Shown piece after piece: positions 1 to 5,973 of a DNA stretch of 10,298 nt. The DNA is taken from contig JAOZTQ010000032.1 of NCBI GenBank assembly GCA_029939085.1, positions 1 to 10,298 of the forward strand, in the 5' to 3' direction. The DNA is from Candidatus Nanopelagicales bacterium (lineage in GTDB: Bacteria > Actinomycetota > Actinomycetes > S36-B12 > GCA-2699445). The notes beneath the pieces are model-generated. The model had not been told where the DNA came from and did not search any database. It saw only the letters and a program-made list of their open reading frames with translations. Position numbers and translations under genes: made by a program. Each line of letters begins with the position of its first letter. Position 1 is the first letter of the stretch.

Positions 1-163
1 AGGCTGCTGACACGGAGTAGCCACCGGAAGGGGCCGGTGCACCACCGGGACCGGGCGGGGGTGTTCCACCGCCGGATGATGGTGGTGGGGGTGTTCCTCC
101 GCCGGGTGGCGGTGGTGGGGGTGTTCCTCCGCCGGGTGGCGGTGGGGGCGGTGTATCGCTCAC
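1..163 (-). CDS. N-terminus of a proline/glycine-rich, probably membrane-associated protein (partial)
   Basis: Only the first 54 codons lie in the window; the frame stays open to the left edge. It starts with GTG at 163-161, fixed by an AGGAG Shine-Dalgarno six bases upstream. After Met-Ser-Asp come four decapeptide-like repeats of the form Thr, three to six Pro (Ser-Ser in the third), then Gly-Gly-Gly, followed by a Pro/Ala/Gly stretch and a final Gly-Gly-Tyr-Ser-Val-Ser-Ala-Ala. Low-complexity Pro/Gly heads followed by a 'GYSV..A' transition are common in actinobacterial multi-pass membrane proteins, where the head is cytoplasmic and disordered. I infer such a protein here, but the folded part is outside the window and no family can be named. 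It lies 106 bp downstream of dcd on the same strand and has its own ribosome binding site, so co-transcription is possible but not shown. Confidence 0.75.
   Translation of the reverse strand, partial: MSDTPPPPPPGGGTPPPPPPGGGTPPPPSSGGGTPPPGPGGAPAPSGGYSVSAA
61..150 (-). repeat. 30-bp tandem repeat coding for Thr-Pro(6)-Gly(3)
   Basis: Three consecutive 30-bp units begin at 61, 91 and 121 on the plus strand, each starting gtgttcc. The last two are nearly identical over the unit; the first differs by several bases and yields Ser-Ser in place of two prolines. The repeat length is a multiple of three and keeps the reading frame of the minus-strand Pro/Gly-rich gene, so unit gain or loss would lengthen or shorten the protein without a frameshift. 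Confidence 0.85.
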
Positions 164-169
164 TTAAGA

Positions 170-174
170 CTCCT
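170..174 (-). promoter_or_regulatory. Shine-Dalgarno of the Pro/Gly-rich gene
   Basis: AGGAG reads on the minus strand, separated by six bases (TCTTAA) from the GTG at 163-161. It decides the start of the truncated left-edge gene. Confidence 0.75.
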
Positions 175-269
175 AATTTCCGACTTGTCCGAAACTAGCA
201 AGCAGAACAGCATCCGACCGATAGGCGGGCGGAGTTTTGCCGATGTTTTAACGAGCCTTATCCGCTTCG

Positions 270-848
270 TTACTTGGTGTCCTCACGACGATTGCGCTGA
301 TACTGCGACGCGACTGGTCCCGCTTGACCAACGTATTTGGAATTTAACCCGGGATGTCCATAGGGACGTTCCGCAGCACGGTCCAGGCGGTGGAAAGAAA
401 GCTGTCCAACACGCATCCCCGGCCAAAGTTTTATTGGCAGCGTCGCTACATTCGACAGTTCCAGCGTTATTTGACCTCTAGGCCACCCCGGATCAACAAA
501 CCCCGCGGTTGCGTGAATCAGAAGGCCGAGCCTGCCCAAGGAAGACTTTCCCTCTACCCGCGCCACTAGATCGTCTGGCAGACCGATTGCCTCGTGCGTA
601 GTTCCCAGTACGAACTCGCCTGGATGAAGAATGAATGGCTTATCAGAGCCCACGTCCACCGGCTCCATTAGCTCTACCGACTTGTCATAAGGGTCGATGA
701 CTTCACTGGTGTGGTTTCTAAAGACCAGGAACTGGTTGCCGAGCCGAACATCCACGCTGGCCGGCTGGATTTGCTCATCCTCGATGGGGTCGATGATGAG
801 TTGGCCGTCACTGATGAGTTTCCGGATGGAACCGTCCGAGAGGATCAT
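270..848 (-). CDS. dcd: dCTP deaminase, likely dUMP-forming (bifunctional type)
   Basis: A 192-residue trimeric-dUTPase-fold enzyme that deaminates dCTP on the route to dUMP/dTTP in the cytoplasm. The start MILSDGSIRKLI matches the family N-terminus (mycobacterial MLLSD...); an in-frame extension to 956 is open but unlike any Dcd and is left out. Visible signatures: QPASVDVRLG (28-37), FILHPGEFVLG (72-82), EGKSSLGRLGL (99-109, with Ser102 and Arg106 equivalent to E. coli Ser111 and Arg115), HATAGFVDPG (112-121), ITLELSN (127-133, catalytic Glu130), LWPGM (141-145), and a C-terminal YVGQAGPVAS nucleotide-lid motif. The close match to the M. tuberculosis enzyme, which also hydrolyses the triphosphate, suggests a dUMP-forming enzyme, but the activity cannot be decided by eye. 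One oddity is an extra residue (GWPRGQ instead of GFSGH) just before the catalytic strand. No Shine-Dalgarno is seen; the mRNA is probably leaderless. Confidence 0.96.
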   Translation of the reverse strand: MILSDGSIRKLISDGQLIIDPIEDEQIQPASVDVRLGNQFLVFRNHTSEVIDPYDKSVELMEPVDVGSDKPFILHPGEFVLGTTHEAIGLPDDLVARVEGKSSLGRLGLLIHATAGFVDPGWPRGQITLELSNVATLPIKLWPGMRVGQLSFHRLDRAAERPYGHPGLNSKYVGQAGPVASQYQRNRREDTK

Positions 849-854
849 TGTCGA

Positions 855-860
855 AGAATA
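855..860 (-). promoter_or_regulatory. Putative leaderless -10 box of dcd
   Basis: TATTCT on the minus strand ends six bases before the ATG at 848-846, and no purine-rich Shine-Dalgarno precedes that ATG. A TANNNT box at this distance is the usual arrangement for actinobacterial leaderless transcripts, in which transcription starts at or next to the A of ATG. No convincing -35 hexamer is visible. Confidence 0.45.
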
Positions 861-1092
861 CGACAGGCTCGCCGAGCTGCTGGGCACCACGGCCGACAAA
901 CAGCCGCAATGGATCAAGCGGCCAGTGCGTCGATACGCATCTTGCGTTACACCCACCAGGTCAGGACCCTAAACCTGCTGTGCTGCAGATCACCCGATCG
1001 GAGTAATCAATGATCACGGGTCGGTTCCCATTCATCGCCTTCACCGACCGCGCCACCAACTGGGTAGATACTTGAGGTTGGAAGGATGAGAA

Positions 1093-1173
1093 ATGGGAAG
1101 ACTCGTGAGTACCACCGCAAACTGCGGCCAAAGTTCAACGCATACTTCCCGTCGGAACGGGGAACTCTCTTAA
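1093..1173 (+). CDS. Possible 26-residue leader peptide upstream of the LCP gene
   Basis: ATG at 1093 is preceded by GGAAGG (1080-1085) with a seven-base spacer, a better ribosome binding site than the one before the LCP GTG. The frame reads MGRLVSTTANCGQS and ends with TAA at 1171-1173, one base before that GTG. Such TAA-C-GTG spacing would allow terminating ribosomes to reinitiate on the LCP gene. The peptide has no recognisable domain, signal peptide or amino-acid run of the attenuation type. It may be chance; the support is only the site geometry. Confidence 0.25.
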   Translation: MGRLVSTTANCGQSSTHTSRRNGELS

Positions 1174-1174
1174 C

Positions 1175-2368
1175 GTGGCAAATCATCAGGATCCTAGATA
1201 CGGGCCCGCAGGCGAGCGGTTCGAACGCGATACCGACACGCCCCGCGCTGCCCAACACGATTCTGTCGATCAGGAATCGCTTACCGACTATGAAGACTTT
1301 TTTCGTCAGGAAACGAGTGGCCGGCTCCGAACCGGCAATGAACCAACCACCGAAAATCCTGCATTTGCCGATGAAAGGTACTCAATGAACAACGCCGGTG
1401 GGGTGGCTACTGCGCCAATTCCACCGTCCGAAAAGTCCGAGGATTCAGCGAAGCCAAAGGGCCGAGTTCGGCGGATCTTGCTCTGGGTCTTGGCGGGCTT
1501 CCTGGCCTACTCTCTCGCACTTACTGCTATTTTCGCGTTTTCGGTGACCAAGGTTGAAGCTATGCCAACGGAACAGGTCGCGGGTACATCGGGAACCAAC
1601 TATCTCTTGGTCGGAACCGACAACCGGGACAACCTGACGAAAAAGCAGCGCAAACAACTCGGTACTGGATACATCGAGGGGCAACGGACCGACACAATCA
1701 TGCTGCTACACGTCCCACTTGTGGGCGAACCAACTTTGGTCTCGATCCCTCGCGATTCGTGGGTTCCGATCGAAGGTCACGGATCCGACAAGATAAATGC
1801 CGCATACTCCTTTGGCGGTCCCGCACTTCTCGTCAACACGGTCGAGCAAACAACCGGACTGCATATCGACAACTACGTCGAGATCGGGATGGATGGTGTC
1901 GCCGAGGTTGTCGACGCACTGGGTGGCATAACGCTGTGTCCCAAGGCCAACTACGACGACGAACGCAGCGGCCTGAAGATCAAGAAGGGCTGTCAAGAAG
2001 TCAACGGAAAAACCGCGCTGGCTTATGTGCGCATGCGTTACTCCGACCCGACCGGTGATGTCGGTAGGGCTGAGCGGCAACGTGAGTACATTGCAGCCGT
2101 CGGCAAAAAAGCCATGAGTCCCACGACTTGGTTAAACCCCTTCAAAGCATTCTCGGTTTCGAACGCTGCAGCCGACTCTCTCACCGTGGATGAGGGCACC
2201 GGAATCATCGACGACAGTCGACTCGCAATCGCCTTGGGAATGATTTCTATGGAACGTGGTGAGTCCACTTCGGTGCCGATTGAGACCGATGCGTTTTGGG
2301 TCGGTGGACAGCAAGCGGTTAAGTGGGATACCCCTAAGGCACTCAAGTTATTCGAATCGCTGTCTTAA
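1175..2368 (+). CDS. LytR-CpsA-Psr (LCP) family cell-wall glycopolymer transferase
   Basis: LCP proteins act on the outer face of the membrane and transfer polyprenyl-pyrophosphate-linked glycopolymers (teichoic acids, capsule, or arabinogalactan in actinobacteria) to peptidoglycan. In the 397-residue reading, residues 1-98 are a polar, acidic cytoplasmic head, 101-123 one TM helix after a basic KGRVRR stop, and the rest an extracellular LCP domain. Family motifs: NYLLVGTDNRD (142-152), RTDTIMLLHV (171-180), VSIPRDSWVPI (189-199), DKINAAYSFGG (205-215) and YVRMRYSDPTGDVGRAERQREYI (284-306), with the pyrophosphate-binding Arg/Asp residues intact. Cys255 and Cys273 may form a disulfide. GTG 1175 is the first start in the frame (a stop lies at 1106-1108) and has only a weak ribosome site. 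An ATG at 1385 with GAAAGG six bases upstream would give 327 residues and still keep the whole TM and LCP domain. The DUF2510 protein gene follows after 97 bp. Confidence 0.93.
   Translation: MANHQDPRYGPAGERFERDTDTPRAAQHDSVDQESLTDYEDFFRQETSGRLRTGNEPTTENPAFADERYSMNNAGGVATAPIPPSEKSEDSAKPKGRVRRILLWVLAGFLAYSLALTAIFAFSVTKVEAMPTEQVAGTSGTNYLLVGTDNRDNLTKKQRKQLGTGYIEGQRTDTIMLLHVPLVGEPTLVSIPRDSWVPIEGHGSDKINAAYSFGGPALLVNTVEQTTGLHIDNYVEIGMDGVAEVVDALGGITLCPKANYDDERSGLKIKKGCQEVNGKTALAYVRMRYSDPTGDVGRAERQREYIAAVGKKAMSPTTWLNPFKAFSVSNAAADSLTVDEGTGIIDDSRLAIALGMISMERGESTSVPIETDAFWVGGQQAVKWDTPKALKLFESLS
1373..1378 (+). promoter_or_regulatory. Shine-Dalgarno for the alternative LCP start
   Basis: GAAAGG lies six bases before the in-frame ATG at 1385 (protein start MNNAGGVATA). 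It makes a shorter LCP protein of 327 residues a real alternative to the GTG at 1175. Confidence 0.4.
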
Positions 2369-2406
2369 TCCTCAATCCACCGATTTCCACATTCTGGTTG
2401 ACCTAA

Positions 2407-2433
2407 GTCCTTGCATTTCCCTGCGCTAAGGAC
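2407..2433 (+). other. Short inverted repeat downstream of the LCP gene
   Basis: GTCCTT (2407-2412) pairs perfectly with AAGGAC (2428-2433) around a 15-base loop in which GCA and TGC can pair further. It lies 38 bp after the LCP stop and 32 bp before the next gene. What follows, AATCTTTGGG, is not a proper U-tract, so this is at best a weak terminator or an mRNA processing hairpin. Confidence 0.25.
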
Positions 2434-2453
2434 AATCTTTGGGCCATACCCTT

Positions 2454-2459
2454 GGGAGG
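2454..2459 (+). promoter_or_regulatory. Shine-Dalgarno of the DUF2510 protein gene
   Basis: GGGAGG lies six bases before ATG 2466. It selects that ATG over an upstream in-frame TTG at 2439, which would place this Shine-Dalgarno inside the coding sequence. Confidence 0.75.
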
Positions 2460-2465
2460 CTCACG

Positions 2466-3179
2466 ATGGCGGCCAAAACAAAAAAAGCACCGATTATCAC
2501 CTTGGTGGTTGGACTACTGCTCTTGGCCGGCAGCGTGGGCTGGGCTATTTTCGCCATCACCAGTGAAGTCAGCAAACTACTGCCGCAGCAGATCTGGACT
2601 TCAGGTGAGCCCCGGTCCGTAGAGTTAGCTGAGGGAGATTGGGCCGTATACGCGATACCGTCCGGTTCGGCTGATCAGGCAACCGCAACCGTTGATTCCA
2701 GCGCCATAAAGGTAAGCGGTCCGAATGGCAACGACATTCCCATAACGTGCATCTCATGTGGAGCAACAACGCAAAGCACAACCGTTAACGGACAGGAATA
2801 CCTGGGAATCATCCAGTTCACGGCCTCGACGGCTGGCGCGTACACCATCGACGTTCGACAGGACAACGTCAGCGTTGCGGTTGGCCGGCCGGTTCTTCAG
2901 AGCGCTGGATCACTTTTTGGTGGGATCGCAATCGCCGCAGTCCTGGGGATGCTCGGATTCGTTCTGGTAGTTGCCGGCATCATCTGGTTGGTCGTCATTT
3001 CAGTGAACAAAAAGAAAGTGGCGGTGCCTGAGGGCGCCAACACTCCTGAAGTCGCTTCCCAGGGAACAGGTGTGAGCAGCACCCCCCGCGGTTGGTACCC
3101 AGAGGCTCACAATCCGGATCAACTGCGTTGGTGGGATGGGAACCAATGGACCGAGCATGTCCGCCCAAAGGATGAGTGA
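2466..3179 (+). CDS. Two-TM membrane protein with C-terminal DUF2510 domain
   Basis: A 237-residue protein. Residues 9-32 form a TM helix after a short Lys-rich start. Residues 33-147 are a polar, Ser/Thr-rich region that looks beta-rich and extracellular, with a Cys-Ile-Ser-Cys pair at 95-98. Residues 150-181 are a long second hydrophobic helix, followed by Asn-Lys-Lys-Lys, consistent with both termini inside. The tail, RGWYPEAHNPDQLRWWDGNQ (208-227) followed by WTEHV, is a clear DUF2510 module: GWY-P, then D, RWWDG and WT-H. DUF2510 is a short domain of unknown function, largely actinobacterial, usually at the end of membrane proteins. The extracellular part resembles no family I can name. 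It lies 97 bp after the LCP gene in the same direction, so the two may share an envelope role or transcript, but the link is only positional. It ends 30 bp from the convergent permease gene. Confidence 0.9.
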   Translation: MAAKTKKAPIITLVVGLLLLAGSVGWAIFAITSEVSKLLPQQIWTSGEPRSVELAEGDWAVYAIPSGSADQATATVDSSAIKVSGPNGNDIPITCISCGATTQSTTVNGQEYLGIIQFTASTAGAYTIDVRQDNVSVAVGRPVLQSAGSLFGGIAIAAVLGMLGFVLVVAGIIWLVVISVNKKKVAVPEGANTPEVASQGTGVSSTPRGWYPEAHNPDQLRWWDGNQWTEHVRPKDE

Positions 3180-3209
3180 GGTTGGTGCAGTCAGCCTGTT
3201 CGTCGGATC

Positions 3210-4742
3210 TCATTCACCCGAAGACTTCCGTTCTTGCTCCTCCTCGAACTCCTCGGCTAAAGCCTCAGGTTGCTCTGCCGCGCGCTCATCCATCAGGGCG
3301 CCCGCCCTCGCCTTTGAGTACGTGAAGTAAATGACTAGCCCTATCGCCAACCAAGCCAGCAACCGAAGCCAGGTCGCGAAAGGAAGAGTCATCATGATGA
3401 TGAGTGACGTCACGATGGACAAAATGGGGAACGTGTAGCCACCCGGAACCTTAAAGTTTCTGGGTAAGTCTGGTCGAGTTTTGCGTAAGACGATTACCGC
3501 CACCGAAACGATGATGAAGGCCAGCAGCGTGCCGATGGACACGAGTTCCACCAGGATGCTCGATGGTAGTAGCCCAGCCATGACCGCGGCTGCTATTCCG
3601 CAAATCAGGATGCTCAATGTTGGGGTGCCTCGACCTTTTGCCACACGACCTAATGCGCTCGGCAACATCGCATCCTGCGACATGCGCATGAGAATACGTG
3701 TCTGCCCATAAAGAAGCGCAAGCACCGACGCACCGAGACCGATTACGGCGCCAATATCAACGATGTCACCCACCCAGCCCAGATTCACCGCATCTAGCGC
3801 GGAAGAAAGCGCATTCGGCGTATTGAGGAGTGTGTAGGAAACCAGACCGACCAAGACCGCACCGACCGCGACGTACAAGACGGTGGCAATACCCAATGAA
3901 CCCAGCACGCCAATGGGCACACTTCGTCGAGGGTTCTTTGCCTCTTGTGCTGCGGTGCAGACCACATCAAAAGAGATATATCCGTAGAAAACGATGCCAG
4001 CAGCAGCGAGCACACCAGACCAACCAAAGTCTTGGAAAGTGCCCTCGTTCGGCGGCACGAACGGTTCGTAGTTACTTCCGGTTACCGCGAAGGCACCCAC
4101 TACGACGAAAAGCAGCAGCGTGCTGATTTTCACAATGACAAAAAAGGTCGTCGCTCTCGCAGATTCCTTAGCCCCGCTGATCAGGAGAAAGGTAATCAGG
4201 AGGACCAAGACGACGGCCGGTAAGTTGATCCAACCAACCACGTCGGTACTAGATCCCGAGACTGGCGGATTCAATATTTCGGAAGGTAACTCGACTCCCG
4301 CGCCAGCTGCAAGATTGGCGAAGTAGGAGGACCAGCCATTGGCGACGTTTGCGGCACCAAATAAATACTCAACAAGTAAGTCCCAGCCGATTACCCATGC
4401 CACAAAAGTTCCCAATGCGGCGTACGCGTAGGAGTACGTGGATCCCGCAAGCGGAATCATGCCCGCAAGTTCGGAGTACGACAGGGCGCTGAAGCCGGCA
4501 ACGATACCGGCGATGATGAAAGCGATAACGACCGCCGGACCGGCCTTCGTCGCCGCTGCTTCACCCGTCACCACGAAAATTCCGGCACCCACAACCGCGG
4601 CAACGCCCATCGCTATCAGCGGCACGGTTCCGATCGTTCGCTTCAGTCCGGCGGTGTCCGCATCGGCAGCCACGACAGCGGCGTCGATAGCAGCATGGGT
4701 GGTGTTCAGATCTTTGGCCATGCGGCCTTCCAGGTCAGCCAT
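3210..4742 (-). CDS. APC-superfamily amino acid permease (cationic amino acid transporter/YfnA type)
   Basis: A 510-residue polytopic inner-membrane transporter with about 12 or more hydrophobic helices between residues 38 and 475. Family hallmarks: TM1 GVAAVVGAGIFVVTG (46-60, the unwound G-x-G-I-F substrate site), SYSELAGMIPLAGSTYSYAY (88-107) in TM3, GWDLLVEY (119-126), TM6 with FYGYISFDVV and the loop AAQEAKNPRRSVPIG (264-278), YGQTRILMRMSQD (345-357), and RPDLPRNFKVPG (423-434) before the last helices. This pattern fits the APC branch that holds CAT/YfnA-like proteins (known family: amino acid uptake or exchange). The true substrate cannot be read from sequence. The head (1-34) and the Glu-rich tail (484-510) are charged and cytoplasmic. 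The ATG at 4742 has AGGAG eight bases upstream. It follows pat by 112 bp on the same strand, so it may import substrates for, or be co-regulated with, amino acid metabolism. Confidence 0.93.
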   Translation of the reverse strand: MADLEGRMAKDLNTTHAAIDAAVVAADADTAGLKRTIGTVPLIAMGVAAVVGAGIFVVTGEAAATKAGPAVVIAFIIAGIVAGFSALSYSELAGMIPLAGSTYSYAYAALGTFVAWVIGWDLLVEYLFGAANVANGWSSYFANLAAGAGVELPSEILNPPVSGSSTDVVGWINLPAVVLVLLITFLLISGAKESARATTFFVIVKISTLLLFVVVGAFAVTGSNYEPFVPPNEGTFQDFGWSGVLAAAGIVFYGYISFDVVCTAAQEAKNPRRSVPIGVLGSLGIATVLYVAVGAVLVGLVSYTLLNTPNALSSALDAVNLGWVGDIVDIGAVIGLGASVLALLYGQTRILMRMSQDAMLPSALGRVAKGRGTPTLSILICGIAAAVMAGLLPSSILVELVSIGTLLAFIIVSVAVIVLRKTRPDLPRNFKVPGGYTFPILSIVTSLIIMMTLPFATWLRLLAWLAIGLVIYFTYSKARAGALMDERAAEQPEALAEEFEEEQERKSSGE

Positions 4743-4750
4743 TCAGCGAG

Positions 4751-4755
4751 CTCCT
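4751..4755 (-). promoter_or_regulatory. Shine-Dalgarno of the permease gene
   Basis: AGGAG on the minus strand, eight bases before the ATG at 4742-4740. It supports that start over the internal Met8, which lacks a ribosome site. Confidence 0.65.
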
Positions 4756-4805
4756 ATGCACCATGGAACAGAACCAGTCAAAGTCGAATCTGCCAGATGT
4801 TATCG

Positions 4806-4833
4806 CGGTTGTCTCAACTACTCCGGGTGTCTC
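4806..4833. repeat. Imperfect 10-bp direct repeat in the pat-permease gap
   Basis: CGGTTGTCTC (4806-4815) and CGGGTGTCTC (4824-4833) differ at one base and are exactly 18 bp apart, inside the 112-bp gap upstream of the permease. The spacing is near two helical turns, so a regulator binding site is conceivable. With only two copies, chance is a fair explanation. Confidence 0.25.
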
Positions 4834-4854
4834 GGTTATTCGTCCGCTGGCAGT

Positions 4855-5916
4855 TCACCGGAAATCTCGAAGTACCTGCAAAACTCGGTCGTTCCATTGC
4901 GGCTCGCCTATCGTGACGCGAACGCCTTCACCAGAAAACGCCCGCACGAGTACCCCTGCACCAGCACAGGCTTGAGCAAACTTGTCGGTGCTACTGCCTA
5001 ATGGCAACCAGTAGAAGTTGGCTTGGGTATCCGGTACGTCCCAACCTAGTTGGCGGGCCTGCGTCACGACCCGGTCACGCTCGCGTACCGTGTCGGCCAC
5101 TTGCTCGGTCACTTCATGCTCATGCTCCAGTGCTGCCAGAGCAGCTGCTTGGGCGAGGTGATTGACACCAAAAGGTGTTGCTGCCTTACGAAGTCCTGAG
5201 ACAACCTCCGGCTGTCCAACGCCGTAACCCACTCGCAATCCCGCAAGACCATAGGCCTTCGAAAATGTCCGCAAAACCATGGCATGTTGATACTCGTTCA
5301 CCAGGTCCAGGGTGTCGCGAAACTCCGATCCGGACGCTCCCGCATATTCCAAATACGCCTCGTCAACCACAACGACTATGTTCCTTGGCACCTGCTCGAG
5401 GAAGTCGGCTATTTCCCGCGTAGGGATTGCAGGACCAGTGGGATTATTTGGGGTACAGACGAAAATCACGCGCGTCCGCTCCGTGATGGCATCGTGCATA
5501 GCAGGGAGATCATGGCGTGCATCGGAACGCAATGGAATCTGCACTGACTTTGCATGGGCGAGTCGCGTGACGATCGGATAGGCCTCGAAGGAACGCCAAG
5601 CGTAGATCACCTCATCACCTGGAGAGCAAGCTGAAGTAGTGATCTGCTGACAGATGGCAACCGAACCCGTTCCTAGTGCGACTTGATCGGCATCGACACC
5701 TAGCTTCACCGATAGACGTTCGAGCAGTTGGTTAGCTGCCGGATCGGGGTAGCGATGACTATCGCCTGCCGCACGAGCAATGGCCGCAACAACCTCCGGC
5801 AATGGCCCACCGACACTTTCGTTCGAGGCTAGTGAAACGGCGTCAGCAGCTCGGGCGCCGGCCCGGTAGCTCGGTAAATCCGCAAGATCAGGCCTCAACT
5901 GAGGAGATTGGTCCAC
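4855..5916 (-). CDS. pat: Aromatic amino acid / histidinol-phosphate aminotransferase (Pat type)
   Basis: A 353-residue PLP-dependent fold-type I aminotransferase of the HisC family (class I/II). The PLP lysine is Lys220 in TFSKAYGLAGLRVGYG (217-232), with Arg228 in the same motif. Asn157/Asn158 lie in TPNNPTG (155-161), Asp185 and Tyr188 in VVDEAYLEY (183-191), and the substrate-carboxylate Arg is probably Arg333 in GVRVTIG. Sequence details such as LRPDLADLPSY, LASNESVGGPLP, GSVAICQQ, WRSFEAYP and QANFYWLPLG match, from memory, mycobacterial Pat (Rv3772), which transaminates aromatic keto acids, more closely than HisC1 of the his operon; no other his gene is nearby. Transamination of histidinol phosphate remains possible. 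The GTG start has no Shine-Dalgarno but a TAGAGT box six bases upstream, suggesting a leaderless mRNA. It diverges from the phosphatase gene and precedes the permease. Confidence 0.93.
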   Translation of the reverse strand: MDQSPQLRPDLADLPSYRAGARAADAVSLASNESVGGPLPEVVAAIARAAGDSHRYPDPAANQLLERLSVKLGVDADQVALGTGSVAICQQITTSACSPGDEVIYAWRSFEAYPIVTRLAHAKSVQIPLRSDARHDLPAMHDAITERTRVIFVCTPNNPTGPAIPTREIADFLEQVPRNIVVVVDEAYLEYAGASGSEFRDTLDLVNEYQHAMVLRTFSKAYGLAGLRVGYGVGQPEVVSGLRKAATPFGVNHLAQAAALAALEHEHEVTEQVADTVRERDRVVTQARQLGWDVPDTQANFYWLPLGSSTDKFAQACAGAGVLVRAFSGEGVRVTIGEPQWNDRVLQVLRDFR

Positions 5917-5922
5917 CCGACC

Positions 5923-5928
5923 ACTCTA
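5923..5928 (-). promoter_or_regulatory. Putative leaderless -10 box of pat
   Basis: TAGAGT on the minus strand ends six bases before the GTG at 5916-5914, the same geometry as at dcd. No Shine-Dalgarno is seen and no good -35 hexamer at 17 bp. Confidence 0.45.
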
Positions 5929-5967
5929 CGAGGCGGAGTTTTTCGCCAGATCTACCCCAGTAGGCAC

Positions 5968-5973
5968 TAGCGT
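5968..5973 (+). promoter_or_regulatory. Putative leaderless -10 box of the SpoIIE phosphatase gene
   Basis: TAGCGT is followed by seven pyrimidine-rich bases (TCTCTTT) and then ATG 5981. The absence of any purine-rich stretch before the ATG argues against Shine-Dalgarno initiation and for a leaderless mRNA. Confidence 0.45.

Larger units (their letters stand above)
849..1174. other. Divergent intergenic spacer between dcd and the LCP gene
   Basis: This 326-bp stretch separates the diverging dcd and LCP genes. It holds the putative dcd -10 box next to dcd and a possible 26-codon leader ORF next to the LCP start. Between them are short palindromes (CCGATCGG near 995-1001, TGATCA at 1011-1016) and a 5-bp inverted pair, ACCCG at 992-996 with CGGGT at 1017-1021. 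A weak sigma70-like pair, CCGACC (1044-1049) and GATACT (1067-1072) with 17-bp spacing, could serve the LCP side. I searched by eye for tRNA signatures such as GGTTCGA with a matching stem and found none. No longer ORF here looks like a gene. Confidence 0.6.

Noticed and set aside
61..150. Tandem repeats as a CRISPR array
   Set aside because: Units are contiguous with no spacers, keep a reading frame and encode Pro/Gly repeats.
185..569. Plus-strand open frames across dcd
   Set aside because: They are antisense to the conserved Dcd coding region, with low-complexity translations and no recognisable motif.
849..956. In-frame N-terminal extension of dcd (36 more residues)
   Set aside because: The extension has no similarity to Dcd N-termini, while MILSDGSIRKLI fits the family start exactly and has a -10 box just upstream.
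849..1174. tRNA gene in the dcd-LCP spacer
   Set aside because: tRNA genes sometimes neighbour dcd in actinobacteria, but no T-loop GGTTCGA with a pairing stem or an acceptor stem could be found by eye.
1086..1388. Plus-strand ORF of 100 codons overlapping the LCP head
   Set aside because: Its ATG touches the GGAAGG site with no spacer, and it runs out of frame through the LCP coding region.
4438..5001. Plus-strand open frame of 187 codons over the permease start and pat end
   Set aside because: It lies antisense to two well-supported genes, is Ala/Thr/Pro-rich as expected from reading hydrophobic codons backwards, and has no ribosome site.
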